Source of the DNA: Acidobacteriota bacterium
GTDB lineage: Bacteria; Acidobacteriota; Vicinamibacteria; Vicinamibacterales; JAKQTR01
DNA: 64,000 nucleotides
Assembly: GCA_029562975.1 (NCBI GenBank)
Contig: JAKQTR010000024.1
Coordinates: 93,993 to 157,992 of the forward strand
Reading direction: 5' to 3'
Positions 32,732-41,966 of the stretch are shown here, in pieces. The notes under the pieces are model-generated. The model was not told the origin of the DNA, did no database searches, and saw nothing but the letters and a program-made list of their open reading frames with translations. Position 1 is the first letter of the stretch. The number at the start of each line of letters is the position of its first letter. The position numbers and the translations under genes are program-made.

Positions 32732-34912
32732 TCACTCCGCCACCCGAATCTGCACCTCGCGGCTCACGGAGCTGGTGTCGCGCACGCTCGACCTGGCTTC
32801 CACCTTCAGCACGTACAGTCCGGGGGCCAGCCCCTTGAGGGGAATGCGGACCGTCAAGCCGTAGCCGCCCTTCTTCCCGCCGAGCTCGCGGCTCGATCGC
32901 GACTCCTCGTTCGAGAAGACCGCCACGCCGCCGCCTTCGGCCCTGAGCGCCGTCGTCACGTACACCGTGTGCGCCTGGCGGGCGTCGTTGTCGTACACCT
33001 CCGCGAGGAGCGCGATCTCCTCGTGGGGCCTGAACGTGCGCGCGGTCGTCGGCGGACCTGGAAGGGCCCGGGCGAACTCCGGAATGGCGCCCGCGGTCGG
33101 CACGGCGCCCGCCTCGCTCGAGCTGAGCACCAGGCTGCTCAGCGACAAGAGGGGCCTGCGGTAGTCCGGCACCTCCAGGTCGTAATGGACCGACCCCAGC
33201 TTGCCGCCGCCCTCCCGCGCGGCCACGCGGAGCTGGTACCGGCCCGGCGCCAGTTCGAAGCCTGACTGCAGGCGGAACCCGTTCTGCAGCGCGCGCTCGT
33301 AGGTCGCCCGTGTCAGCGAGAGGTCCACGCGCTCGCGGTTGCCGCCGGCCACCTTGCCGTGCTGGTCGATCGCGACGTAGGAGATCTCGAGCGCGTTCGT
33401 GAACCGCTGGTCGCTGGGAGCAAAGGCGATGTCCCGGCCCAGGAACTGGGAAACGATGGTCACCGCCGTCTTGCTCCCGGATCCCTTCATCGTGCCGGCG
33501 AACAGCGAGAACCGCAGGTCGGAGGTCTGGACCGGGTTGTCCAGCGCCTCCCGCAGTTCAGGCGATGTCAGCGCGGCGGCCTCGACCTTCCGGCTCTTCG
33601 CCGCCCGCCCGCTCGGCGCGCCGTACCCCCGCCGCGCCCGGACGTCCAGGCCCGGCCGGGTCAGCTTCACCTCGATGCGGCGGAACCGCCCGTCGCGCTT
33701 GTCGTTGGTCGGGTGGTAGCCGAGCATGTAGTAGGAGCTGTTCTCGGCGACGATGCGATCCAGCGCCGGCGCGAAGTCGTTGCTGGAGATCGACGCGAAG
33801 CCGCCCGTTTCGCCGGCCAGCACGCGGAGGCTGTCCTGCGACGTCCGGAGCTCGTCGGCCAGATCGGTGGGCCGGATGCCGAGGAACGGATCGTCGGGCA
33901 GGACGCCCGCCTCCGTGATCCGCTCCTCGTCGGGCACGGCGAGCCCGCGCGGATCGATCGCGTAGATATTGACGTTGGAGCGGGTCGCCGCGTCGATGGC
34001 CTCCCGGGTTTCGGTCAGGAGCGTGTAGCCGTCGCCGCGGTTCGGCCGCACGCGCGTCTGCGGCGGCGTCCCGAGGCCGCCGTCAGTCGAGCTGCTGGTC
34101 GAGGTCTCTGTCAGCTCGGACGAGATCACCGAGCCGAGGATGCCGTAGTCGAGCCCCTCGCCCATGAGGATGACGGCCTTCCGGCGGCCGTGGATCCCTC
34201 CCAGCCACTCGGACAGGTTCTTCACCGTCGCAAGCAGGCTCCGTGCGTGGTGCAGCCGCTCGGCCTCCTCGGCGTCGGCAATCGTCGTCGTGCTGCCGGT
34301 CACGCGGTTCCGGTTGTACACGTCCAGCCGGTTCAGGAACGCCGACCGGAGCTTCCGGCCCATGAACTTGTCCACGGCCTGCGTCAGCAGCCGCCGGCTG
34401 TTGGTGAAGTCCTGGGCGGCGTCGGTGCGGCCGCTGGTGTGGACGACGGCCACGAGGTCGTTGGACCCGAGGTTGCGGCTGATGAACTGCTTCGCGGCCT
34501 CCCTCACGCGGATGGACCGCTGGAACGCCGTGTGCAGGTCGTCCAGCAGGAGCACGTACAGGCGGCCGCCGCCGCTCCCCTCGTTCGAGCGGACGTCCGG
34601 TTCGATCGGCTGCGCCGCGAACATCGCCCGCTCCGCCGGGACGATGGGAATGTCGATAAGCGAGAACGCCGTGACCGTCTGCGGCACGCCGTCTTCGAAG
34701 ACCTGGAACTCCTCCTGCCTCAGGTCGCGCACGAAGCCGCCCTGCGCGTCGCGGACCACCGCGTCGACCTCGACGAAGTCCACCTCGGCGCGGAACGTGA
34801 TTGGCGGAACCTGGGCATCCGGGCGCGGCGGCGTCACCGGCGTCGGGGCCTGGCCCGCAAGCGCGGCCGTGGTCAGGATGAGCGCGAGAGTCCCGGCGAG
34901 CGATTTGTACAC
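32732..34912 (-). CDS. VWA-domain protein, acidobacterial type
   Basis: 726 residues with a signal peptide (SLAGTLALILTTAALAGQ). An N-terminal region FRAEVDFVEVDAVVRDAQGGFVRDL and FQVFEDGVPQTVTAFS leads into a von Willebrand A domain starting RLYVLLLDDLHT. The MIDAS motif DxSxS is degenerate (DDLHT), as in the VWFA-related domain described in Acidobacteria (TIGR03436). A middle block EAIDAATRSNVNIYAIDPRGL completes the Rossmann-like fold, then a C-terminal beta-rich region. The role is unknown; secreted protein interaction is likely. The start is GTG at 34912, placed just before the signal peptide and 53 nt after a TATAAT. Confidence 0.85.
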   Translation of the reverse strand: MYKSLAGTLALILTTAALAGQAPTPVTPPRPDAQVPPITFRAEVDFVEVDAVVRDAQGGFVRDLRQEEFQVFEDGVPQTVTAFSLIDIPIVPAERAMFAAQPIEPDVRSNEGSGGGRLYVLLLDDLHTAFQRSIRVREAAKQFISRNLGSNDLVAVVHTSGRTDAAQDFTNSRRLLTQAVDKFMGRKLRSAFLNRLDVYNRNRVTGSTTTIADAEEAERLHHARSLLATVKNLSEWLGGIHGRRKAVILMGEGLDYGILGSVISSELTETSTSSSTDGGLGTPPQTRVRPNRGDGYTLLTETREAIDAATRSNVNIYAIDPRGLAVPDEERITEAGVLPDDPFLGIRPTDLADELRTSQDSLRVLAGETGGFASISSNDFAPALDRIVAENSSYYMLGYHPTNDKRDGRFRRIEVKLTRPGLDVRARRGYGAPSGRAAKSRKVEAAALTSPELREALDNPVQTSDLRFSLFAGTMKGSGSKTAVTIVSQFLGRDIAFAPSDQRFTNALEISYVAIDQHGKVAGGNRERVDLSLTRATYERALQNGFRLQSGFELAPGRYQLRVAAREGGGKLGSVHYDLEVPDYRRPLLSLSSLVLSSSEAGAVPTAGAIPEFARALPGPPTTARTFRPHEEIALLAEVYDNDARQAHTVYVTTALRAEGGGVAVFSNEESRSSRELGGKKGGYGLTVRIPLKGLAPGLYVLKVEARSSVRDTSSVSREVQIRVAE

Positions 34913-34970
34913 GACGCGTCCCCGCGGGAGCGACGCCGGGCCGATTGGGCCGGCTGCCCCCCTGTGCTCG

Positions 34971-34976
34971 ATTATA
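34971..34976 (-). promoter_or_regulatory. -10 box of the VWA gene
   Basis: Perfect TATAAT on the - strand, ending 58 nt before the GTG at 34912. No obvious -35. Confidence 0.5.
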
Positions 34977-35107
34977 GGACGTCCGGGGCCCCTCCCCGGC
35001 CGTCGGCCTCCCGCTGCCCGCCGGCTGCGCGCGGGCGGGCCCCCGGCGGCCGAAAACCGGCCGGCCCGGCCGCACGTCAAAGAAGAAGAAGGCCCGCGGT
35101 GGATGGG

Positions 35108-35113
35108 TATACT
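35108..35113 (+). promoter_or_regulatory. -10 box of htrA
   Basis: TATACT, 29 nt before the ATG at 35143; GGAGG at 35132-35136 is the ribosome site. No heat-shock-type operator is recognised. Confidence 0.5.
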
Positions 35114-35142
35114 AGCGGGCAGGAGTGCGGTGGAGGCACGCA

Positions 35143-36660
35143 ATGTCCAATCGCAAGACCACGATTTTCTATGCGGGGCTCATCGCGGCGGCGTCGTTGG
35201 CCGTGGGGATGGTGCTCGCCTCGCGGCTCGGTCTCTCCCCTCGGTCCGAGGCGGTCACGCTCACGCCCCAGGTCGGCGTCAGCGCGCCGATCACGGGGGC
35301 CATCGACGCCCAGACGTTTCGCGAGATCGCCAAGGCGATGACGCCGACCGTCGTGAACATCCGGACGATCGCGAAGCGCCGGACCCAGGACATGACGGAC
35401 TTCTTCGGCCAGGACGACATGCTGCGGCGCTTTTTCGGCCTGCCCCAGCAGGGCGAACGGAAGCCCCGGGACGAAGTGACGCAGGCCGCCGGCACGGGTT
35501 TCATCATCAGCAAAGACGGCTACATCCTCACGAACAACCACGTCGTGGAAGGCGCGACCAAGATCGAGGTCGCGTTCTTCGGGGACGAGGACGGGGAGGC
35601 CTACCCGGCCACCATCGTCGGGCGCGATCAGCTCACCGACAGCGCCCTGCTGAAGCTGACGACGATGCCGCCGCATCCGCTCCAGGAAGCCAGGCTCGGC
35701 GACTCCACGCAGATCGCCCCGGGCGACTGGGTCATGGCGATTGGCAACCCCTTCGGCCTCAGCCACACGATCAGCGTCGGCGTCGTCAGCGCGATCGGGC
35801 GGCCGATGCAGATGGCCGATCAGCGCTGGGAAGAGGTCATCCAGACCGACGCGGCGATCAATCCCGGCAACTCCGGCGGGCCGCTCCTCAACCTGCGCGG
35901 CGAGGTCATCGGCGTCAACACGGCCATCTACACGAACGGCCAGGCGCCGGCGAACATCGGCATCGGCTTCGCGGTCCCCATCAAGGCGGTCCGCGACGTC
36001 CTGCCCCAGCTCGAGACGGGCAAGGTGGTCCGCGGGCGCATCGGGCTCCAGGTGCGCGACGTGCCGCGCGACGCGCTCGGCGAGTTCGGGCTGAAAGCGC
36101 GCCAGGGCGCCCTTGTGTCGGTGGTGACGCCTGGCGGCCCGAGCGCGAAGGCCGGCATCGAGCCGGGCGACGTCATCGTGCAGTTCAACGGCAAGCCGGT
36201 GGCGAACCGCACCGTGCTGGTCCAGCTGGTGATGGCCACCAAGCCCGGCACGACGGTCCCCGTGCGCGTCATCCGCGACAAGGCCGAGAAGAGCCTGTCG
36301 GTCACCGTCGAGGAGCTCGATCTCGAAAGCGAGGGCGGCGGCCGGCCCAGCAGTCCGCCTGAAGAAGCCGTCGGGAGCGGCTTCGGCATCACCCTCGGCC
36401 CGCTCGGCTCCGAGATGGCGCGCCGCCTCGAGGTCCCGTCGGGAACGCGGGGCGCGCTCATCACCGACGTGGAACGGACCTCGACGGCCTACCGCGAGGG
36501 GCTGCGCGCGGGCGACGTGATCCTGAAGATCAACGGCCAGGCCGTGGAGACCGTCTCGGAGGCCTCGCGGGCGCTCAGGGCGATCCGGAGCGGCGGCGCG
36601 GCGCGGATGCTCCTGTGGAAGTCCGGGCAGGAGACCTTCGTCATCGTGACGAAGGAATGA
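35143..36660 (+). CDS. htrA: HtrA/DegP-family periplasmic serine protease
   Basis: 505 residues. An N-terminal hydrophobic anchor or signal (about 10-27) is followed by a trypsin-like domain with catalytic triad His133 (NNHVVEGA), Asp166 (TDSALL) and Ser244 (PGNSGGPL). Two PDZ domains follow, at about 300-390 (GLQVRDVPRDALGEFG) and 415-500 (YREGLRAGDVILKINGQAV). It degrades or refolds misfolded envelope proteins. The ATG at 35143 has GGAGG ahead of it, while the upstream in-frame ATG at 35125 does not. It is divergent from the VWA gene and is followed by a methyltransferase gene 16 bp on. Confidence 0.95.
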   Translation: MSNRKTTIFYAGLIAAASLAVGMVLASRLGLSPRSEAVTLTPQVGVSAPITGAIDAQTFREIAKAMTPTVVNIRTIAKRRTQDMTDFFGQDDMLRRFFGLPQQGERKPRDEVTQAAGTGFIISKDGYILTNNHVVEGATKIEVAFFGDEDGEAYPATIVGRDQLTDSALLKLTTMPPHPLQEARLGDSTQIAPGDWVMAIGNPFGLSHTISVGVVSAIGRPMQMADQRWEEVIQTDAAINPGNSGGPLLNLRGEVIGVNTAIYTNGQAPANIGIGFAVPIKAVRDVLPQLETGKVVRGRIGLQVRDVPRDALGEFGLKARQGALVSVVTPGGPSAKAGIEPGDVIVQFNGKPVANRTVLVQLVMATKPGTTVPVRVIRDKAEKSLSVTVEELDLESEGGGRPSSPPEEAVGSGFGITLGPLGSEMARRLEVPSGTRGALITDVERTSTAYREGLRAGDVILKINGQAVETVSEASRALRAIRSGGAARMLLWKSGQETFVIVTKE

Positions 36661-36676
36661 CGGCGGCGGCCGGGCG

Positions 36677-37789
36677 ATGACGGACTCCGGCTGCGGCGCG
36701 CTGGTCGCCGGCCGCATCAGGCAGCGGGGTCCGATCACGGCGGCCGAGTTCATGGACCTGGCGCTCTACGCGCCGGGGGCCGGCTACTACGCCCGCGCGG
36801 ACCGGCGATCGGGCCGCGCGGGCGATTTCTTCACCAGCGTGGACGTCGGCCCGCTGTTCGGCGCCCTGCTGGCTTCCGGGTTCGAGGCCCTGTGGCTCGA
36901 CGCCGCGGCGGGCCTGGATCGCGATCGGATTGACCTGGTGGAAGCCGGCGCCGGAAACGGCCGCCTCGCCGCCGACGTGCTCGCCGCGGCCGCATCCCGC
37001 CACCCGGCGTTCTACCGGGCGCTGCGTCTGCATCTGGTCGACCGGAGCGCCGCCGCCAGGGCCGCCCATCACGATGTCCTCGGCCGGCACGCAGGGCGGC
37101 TCGCCTCGTCGGGCGAGGCGCTCCCCCCCGTCATCGACGGCATCCTCTACGCCAACGAGCTGCTCGACGCCTTCCCGGTCCACGTGGTCGAGATGGGGGC
37201 GCACGGCCTCCTCGAGGTTTACGTCGATCTGCGCGACGGGCGGCTCGTCGAGCGCCTCGGTCCGCCCTCGACACCCCGCCTCGAGGCGTACCTGGCCGAC
37301 GCCGGGGCCGTCCTCGAGACGGGATGGCGCGCCGAGGTCAATCTCGCGGCCATGGCGTGGGTCGCCGACGCGGCGCGCCGCCTGCGCCGCGGCTTCCTGC
37401 TGCTCGTCGACTACGGCCACGAGTCCTCCGCCTTGTTCTCCGGCGCGCGGCGGCGGGGCACGCTGACGGCGTACCGCGGGCACCAGGCCGAGACGCCCGG
37501 CGCGGCCTCCTCCGACGGGCGCCCGGCATGGCTGGCCGATCCCGGACAGCAGGATCTGACGACGCACGTCGATCTGACGTCGGTCAGGCGCACGGCCGAA
37601 GCGGCCGGCCTCGAGACGGTCCTCGCCGCGGACCAAACCCGGTTCCTGCTCGACCTGCTGGAGCGCAGCGGCCTGGCCGCGGAACTGGACGCGCCGGACC
37701 GGGCGCGGGACCGCCTGGCGCTGAAGACGCTGATCATGCCTGGCGGGCTCGGCAGCACGCACAAGGTCCTCTTGTTCAGGACGCGGTAA
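36677..37789 (+). CDS. MidA/NDUFAF7-family methyltransferase
   Basis: 370 residues. The family N-terminus GPITAAEFMDLALYAPGAGYYAR is followed by GDFFTSVDVGPLFGALLA, the SAM motif LVEAGAGNGRLAADVL, YANELLDAFPVHVVE and LLVDYGHESSALFS. In mitochondria the relative NDUFAF7 dimethylates an arginine of complex I; the bacterial role is less certain. Start within 16 bp of htrA suggests read-through from the htrA promoter, and the CYTH gene follows 18 bp later. Confidence 0.9.
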   Translation: MTDSGCGALVAGRIRQRGPITAAEFMDLALYAPGAGYYARADRRSGRAGDFFTSVDVGPLFGALLASGFEALWLDAAAGLDRDRIDLVEAGAGNGRLAADVLAAAASRHPAFYRALRLHLVDRSAAARAAHHDVLGRHAGRLASSGEALPPVIDGILYANELLDAFPVHVVEMGAHGLLEVYVDLRDGRLVERLGPPSTPRLEAYLADAGAVLETGWRAEVNLAAMAWVADAARRLRRGFLLLVDYGHESSALFSGARRRGTLTAYRGHQAETPGAASSDGRPAWLADPGQQDLTTHVDLTSVRRTAEAAGLETVLAADQTRFLLDLLERSGLAAELDAPDRARDRLALKTLIMPGGLGSTHKVLLFRTR

Positions 37790-37807
37790 ACTGGGCGCGG
37801 ACCCATC

Positions 37808-38377
37808 ATGGCGGAATCGCTCGAGCGCGAGATCAAGCTCCGGTTCGCCGCGCCGGACGAAGCGAGGGCGGCGGTCCTCGCCGCCGGCGCCAGGCTCTTC
37901 CGCCCGCGGCGGCTGCAGGACGACGCGCTCTTCGACACAGACGACGAGGCGCTCCGCCGGCAGCGCTCGGTGCTCCGCGTCCGGCGCGAAGGCGAGCGCA
38001 GCGCCCTCACCTTCAAGGGCCCGGTCCGGCCGGGGCCGATGAAGCTGCGCGAGGAGCTCGAGACCGGCGTCGCCGACGGCGCCGTGCTGAGCCTGGTCCT
38101 CGAGCGACTGGGCCTGCGCGTCTGGTTCCGGTACCAGAAGTACCGCGAGGAGTACGCGGCCGAGGGCGTCGTCATCGCGGTCGACGAAACGCCGATCGGC
38201 ACGTTCGTCGAGGTCGAGGGCACCGAGCAGGGGATCTCGAAGACCGCCGCCGCGCTGGGGCGGACGCGGTCGGACTACATTCTCGAGTCGTACCATGCGC
38301 TCTTCCTGAAGAACCGCGAGGCCCTGGGGTTCAGGGGCGCTCACATGGTGTTCGACGATCCCGATCGCATCACGTGA
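37808..38377 (+). CDS. CYTH-domain protein (class IV adenylate cyclase/thiamine-triphosphatase type)
   Basis: 189 residues, one CYTH triphosphate tunnel domain: EREIKLRF (the ExExK signature) at 6-13, ALFDTDDEALRRQRSVLRVRREG with the tunnel Arg residues, LTFKGPV, and TFVEVEGTEQGI near 135-146. Such enzymes hydrolyse inorganic triphosphate or thiamine triphosphate, or make cAMP (CyaB). A cAMP role would be of interest because a cNMP-binding domain protein is encoded at 5817, but the fold alone does not decide. Its stop overlaps the next start (GTGA). Confidence 0.85.
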   Translation: MAESLEREIKLRFAAPDEARAAVLAAGARLFRPRRLQDDALFDTDDEALRRQRSVLRVRREGERSALTFKGPVRPGPMKLREELETGVADGAVLSLVLERLGLRVWFRYQKYREEYAAEGVVIAVDETPIGTFVEVEGTEQGISKTAAALGRTRSDYILESYHALFLKNREALGFRGAHMVFDDPDRIT

Positions 38378-39390
38378 CCGCGATGCCCTCCTCCCGCGTC
38401 GTGCGCGGCCTGGCGTGGCCGGCCATGGTGCTGACGGCTGGCCTCGGCACGCGGCTGCTCCCGCTGTCGGCCGTGCGCGCGAAGCCGGCGCTGCCCGTGG
38501 CGGGCGTGCCGCTGGCCGGACGGATCCTGCGGTGGCTGTCGGGCGCCGGCGTGCGCGACGCGGTGCTGAACCTGCACCACCTTCCCGGCAGCGTCCGCGC
38601 GGCCGTCGGCGACGGGACGGCGTTCGGCGTCCGCGTCCGTTATTCGGAGGAGCCGACGCTCCTCGGCAGCGGCGGCGGCCCCGCGCGCGCGCTGCCCCTG
38701 CTCGCCGCCGACCGCTTCCTGATCGTCAACGGCGACACGCTGACCGACCTCGACGTGGCGGCGCTGGCGGCGCGGCACGTGGCGAGCGGCGCGTCGGTGA
38801 CGCTGGCCGTCGTGCCGCACCCGGACCCCCTGCGCTACGGCGGCGTGGACGTCGGCGCGGACGGGTGCGTGACCGGGTTTGCGCGTCCCGGGCCGGAGAA
38901 CCGCGGCTGGCTCTTCATCGGCGTGCAGGCGGTCGACGCCGGCGTCTTCCGAAACGTCGATCCGGACGTCCCGTGCGAGACAATCAACGGGCTCTACCGG
39001 GACCTCGTGGCGCGCGTCCCGGGGGCGGTCCGGGCCTTCGCGTCGACCGCCGCCTTCTTCGACATCGGGACGGCCGCCGATTATCTGGCAACGTGTCTCG
39101 GCATCGCGCGGTCGGAGGGCGCCGGCGGCGTCATCGCGGGCGCGCGGGCGGTGGTGGAGGACGGGGCGGCGGTGACGCGATCGGTGTTGTGGGATGATGT
39201 CCGGGTGGCCCGCGGCGCCGTCCTCGACGAGTGCGTCGTCGCCGACGGCGCGGCCGTGCCGCCCGGCGCGCGGCTGGCGCGGCGCGTCGTGGTGCGGGAG
39301 CCGGAGCGGGAACCGGGCCCCGGCGAAACGCGGCTGGGCGACCTGCTGATCGCGCCGCTGGACGCCCGGCGGCCCGCGCCGGCGCCCTGA
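38374..39390 (+). CDS. murU: MurNAc-1-P uridylyltransferase-like nucleotidyltransferase
   Basis: 338 residues from GTG at 38374; the ATG at 38383 is also possible. The nucleotide loop TAGLGTRLLPLSAVRAKPALPVAG lies near 20-43, with LLGSGGGPARAL, NGDTLTDLD for the metal and DIGTAADYLATC near 235. This is the NDP-sugar pyrophosphorylase fold; a C-terminal extension has a few hexapeptide-like turns (VVEDGAAVTRSVLWDDVRVARGAVLDECVVADGAAVP, given in parts). Together with the kinase gene 12 bp downstream it matches the MurU-AmgK pair, which returns MurNAc from recycled wall to UDP-MurNAc without de novo synthesis. A mannose-1-P guanylyltransferase is the alternative. Confidence 0.75.
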   Translation: MTAMPSSRVVRGLAWPAMVLTAGLGTRLLPLSAVRAKPALPVAGVPLAGRILRWLSGAGVRDAVLNLHHLPGSVRAAVGDGTAFGVRVRYSEEPTLLGSGGGPARALPLLAADRFLIVNGDTLTDLDVAALAARHVASGASVTLAVVPHPDPLRYGGVDVGADGCVTGFARPGPENRGWLFIGVQAVDAGVFRNVDPDVPCETINGLYRDLVARVPGAVRAFASTAAFFDIGTAADYLATCLGIARSEGAGGVIAGARAVVEDGAAVTRSVLWDDVRVARGAVLDECVVADGAAVPPGARLARRVVVREPEREPGPGETRLGDLLIAPLDARRPAPAP

Positions 39391-39402
39391 AGGAGCCAGA
39401 TC

Positions 39403-40440
39403 ATGGCGACGCTGAAGTCCACGCCTGACGTGCCGCTTCCGGAGGCGATCACGCGGTACCTGGAGCGCGCCGGGCTCGCGCCTCCCCGGGCGCTCGTGGT
39501 GCCGCTGACGGGCGACGCCTCCGATCGCCGCTACTTCCGGGTGATCCGGCGCGACGGCGCCAGCATCGTGCTGGCGCTGCACGCCGCTCCGTTCAGCTAC
39601 GACACGCTGCCGTTCGTCAATGTGGCCGGCCTCCTCGCGCAGGTGCCGGTGCCGATCCCGGCCATCCTCGGGCACGCCGACGACCTGGGCATCCTCGAGC
39701 AGCAGGACCTCGGCGACGTGACGCTCCAGGCGCACCTCGGCGCCGCCCGGCCGCACCAGCACGCGGCGCTCTACCGCCAGGCGATCGCGTTCATCGCCGC
39801 CATCCAGCGCCGGGGCGCCGAGCTGGCGTCCGATCGCTACGTGCCGTACGGCGTCGCCTTCGACGTCGAGAAGCTCACGTGGGAGCTCGACTTCTTCGTC
39901 AAGCACTTCGTCGTCGCCTACCGCGGGGCCGAGATCGCGGCCTCCGACCGCGAGGCGCTCTCCGGGGAGTTCGCGCAGATCGCGCAAGAACTGGCGGGCG
40001 AGCCGCGCGTGCTGTGCCATCGCGACTACCACAGCCGGAACCTGATGCTGCGCGAGGGGCGGCTCTTCATCATCGACTTCCAGGACGCGCGGATGGGGCC
40101 GGACACGTACGACCTCGCCTCGCTGCTCCGCGATTCGTACGTCGACATCGACGACGCGGCGGTCGAGGACTCCCTGGCCTACTTCCTCGCGCTGCGCGGC
40201 GGGACGGCGCCGGAGGGAAGCGCGGCGGAGTTCCGGCGGCGCTTCGATCTGATGGCCCTGCAGCGGAACCTCAAGGCCCTCGGCACGTTCGGCTACCAGA
40301 CGGCGACGCGCCGGAACCCGGTCTACATCCAGTACATGCCGCGGACCCTCCACTACGCGCGGGCGACCCTCTCGAAGCACGAGCGGTTCGCGCGGCTGCA
40401 GGAGCTGCTCGGCCGCTACGTCGGCGAGCTCCGGCCCTAG
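39403..40440 (+). CDS. amgK: Sugar kinase of the aminoglycoside-phosphotransferase fold, AmgK-like
   Basis: 345 residues. The N-lobe has GDASDRRYFRVI; the catalytic loop is LCHRDYHSRNLML (about 205-217) and the metal motif FIIDFQDARMGPDTYDLASLL. AmgK phosphorylates the anomeric carbon of MurNAc and GlcNAc, feeding MurU. The MurU-like gene directly upstream and the close spacing support this over antibiotic or choline kinases. The C-terminus includes RRNPVYIQYMPRTLHYAR, as I recall for AmgK homologues. Likely last gene of the htrA-midA-CYTH-murU-amgK run. Confidence 0.8.
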   Translation: MATLKSTPDVPLPEAITRYLERAGLAPPRALVVPLTGDASDRRYFRVIRRDGASIVLALHAAPFSYDTLPFVNVAGLLAQVPVPIPAILGHADDLGILEQQDLGDVTLQAHLGAARPHQHAALYRQAIAFIAAIQRRGAELASDRYVPYGVAFDVEKLTWELDFFVKHFVVAYRGAEIAASDREALSGEFAQIAQELAGEPRVLCHRDYHSRNLMLREGRLFIIDFQDARMGPDTYDLASLLRDSYVDIDDAAVEDSLAYFLALRGGTAPEGSAAEFRRRFDLMALQRNLKALGTFGYQTATRRNPVYIQYMPRTLHYARATLSKHERFARLQELLGRYVGELRP

Positions 40441-40458
40441 GCCGGCCGCGCGGTCAGC

Positions 40459-40464
40459 TACAAT
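40459..40464 (+). promoter_or_regulatory. Candidate -10 of asnS
   Basis: TACAAT 75 nt before the ATG at 40540; no clear -35. Confidence 0.4.
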
Positions 40465-40539
40465 GAGGGCCGGGCGGCGGCGGCGCTGCCGCGGGGCGCC
40501 GGCGGCCGTACGCGCCGGGGCCGCAGCCTGGAGCGAGGC

Positions 40540-41847
40540 ATGGCACACGAGGGCACGATCGCCTACATCGAGGACATCGCGCGCCACGAAGGCGAGCGCG
40601 TGGTCATCCGCGGCTGGCTGCACGCCCGCCGCTCGAGCGGCAGGATCCACTTCCTCACGATCCGCGACGGCAGCGGCTTCATCCAGGCCGTCATGTCGAA
40701 GGCCGCCGTCGACGAGCCGTCTTTCCTGCGCGCGGACCACCTCACGCAGGAAACCGCGCTCATCGTCTCCGGCACGGTGCGGGCCGACGGTCGCGCCCCT
40801 GGCGGGTTCGAGCTCGACGTGGCGGCGCTCGAGGTCGTCGGCGAGTCCGCCGACTACCCGATCACGCCGAAGGAACACGGCGTGGACTACCTCATGGATC
40901 GCCGGCACCTCTGGATCCGGAGCGAGCGCCAGAGCGCGGTCCTGCGCGTGCGCGCGGAAGTCGTCTCGGCCGTTCGGGCGTTCTTCGACGATCGCGGCTT
41001 CGTGCTCGCCGACGCGCCCATCTTCACCCCGGCGGCCTGCGAAGGCACGACCACCCTCTTCCCGGTCCGGTACTTCGACGACGCGACGGCCTACCTCACG
41101 CAGAGCGGGCAGCTCTACAACGAAGCCAACGCGATGGCCCTCGGCCGGGTGTACTGCTTCGGGCCGACGTTCCGCGCGGAGAAGTCGAAGACCCGGCGAC
41201 ACCTGAGCGAGTTCTGGATGGTGGAGCCCGAGGTCGCCTACGCCACGCTGGACGACATCGTCGAACTGGCCGAGGATCTCGTCGTCTCGGTCGTCGCGCG
41301 CGTGCTGGAGCGGCGGCAGCCCGAGCTGCGCCGGCTCGAGCGCGACACGTCGAAGCTGGAGCTCGTCAGGAAGCCGTTCCCGCGCATCACCTACGACGAG
41401 GCCGTGGCGATCCTCAACGGGAAGGGCCAGCGCTTCGAATGGGGCGGCGACTTCGGGGCGCCCGACGAGACGCTGCTGGCCAGCGCCTTCGAGAGGCCGG
41501 TGGCCGTGACGCACTATCCGTCGGCGGTCAAGGCGTTCTACATGGAGCCGGCCCCGGGCAGGCCCGAGGTCGCCCTGTGCGTGGACGTGCTCGCGCCCGA
41601 GGGCTACGGCGAGATCATCGGCGGCAGCCAGCGCATCGCCGACTACGATCTCCTCGTGCGCCGCATTCAGGAGCACGGCCTGCCGCCCGAGGCGTTCCAG
41701 TGGTACCTCGATCTTCGGCGGTACGGATCGGTTCCACACGGCGGGTTCGGAATGGGCATCGAGCGCGTGGTCGCCTGGATCTGCGGCCTCGATCACCTGC
41801 GCGAGGCGATCCCGTACCCCCGCACGCTCAACAGGCTGTATCCCTAG
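40540..41847 (+). CDS. asnS: Asparagine--tRNA ligase
   Basis: 435 residues, class IIb aminoacyl-tRNA synthetase. An OB-fold anticodon domain ([22 protein letters not shown]) precedes the catalytic core with motif 2 [27 protein letters not shown] and motif 3 [14 protein letters not shown] near the C-terminus. The FWMVEPE in motif 2 and the absence of the bacterial AspS insertion domain point to AsnRS rather than AspRS. It charges tRNA-Asn directly, implying that this cell need not rely on the amidotransferase route for Asn. Confidence 0.93.
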   Translation: MAHEGTIAYIEDIARHEGERVVIRGWLHARRSSGRIHFLTIRDGSGFIQAVMSKAAVDEPSFLRADHLTQETALIVSGTVRADGRAPGGFELDVAALEVVGESADYPITPKEHGVDYLMDRRHLWIRSERQSAVLRVRAEVVSAVRAFFDDRGFVLADAPIFTPAACEGTTTLFPVRYFDDATAYLTQSGQLYNEANAMALGRVYCFGPTFRAEKSKTRRHLSEFWMVEPEVAYATLDDIVELAEDLVVSVVARVLERRQPELRRLERDTSKLELVRKPFPRITYDEAVAILNGKGQRFEWGGDFGAPDETLLASAFERPVAVTHYPSAVKAFYMEPAPGRPEVALCVDVLAPEGYGEIIGGSQRIADYDLLVRRIQEHGLPPEAFQWYLDLRRYGSVPHGGFGMGIERVVAWICGLDHLREAIPYPRTLNRLYP

Positions 41848-41849
41848 GG

Positions 41850-41948
41850 GCCAGGCGCCGGCCGGCGGGACCGTCGCGGCGGCCGCGCCGCCCACGCGGC
41901 GGGAGCCGCGCCGGACCGGCGCCGGGCGCCGAGTCCCCGGCGCCTGGC
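41850..41948. repeat. Perfect 12-bp inverted repeat between asnS and rimO
   Basis: GCCAGGCGCCGG (41850-41861) is the exact reverse complement of CCGGCGCCTGGC (41937-41948); the 75 nt between also contain GC-rich self-complementary pieces. No T-tract follows. It starts two bases after the asnS stop and could end transcription of asnS or be a small repeat element. Confidence 0.55.
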
Positions 41949-41966
41949 GCGCCTCGGATGTCACCC

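Noticed and set aside
34913..35143. N-terminal extension of the VWA protein to 35143
   Set aside because: It would cover a perfect TATAAT and the divergent htrA promoter; the signal peptide begins at the GTG at 34912.
40540..41847. Aspartyl- or lysyl-tRNA synthetase instead of AsnRS
   Set aside because: Motif 2 and the lack of the bacterial AspRS insertion domain favour AsnRS.
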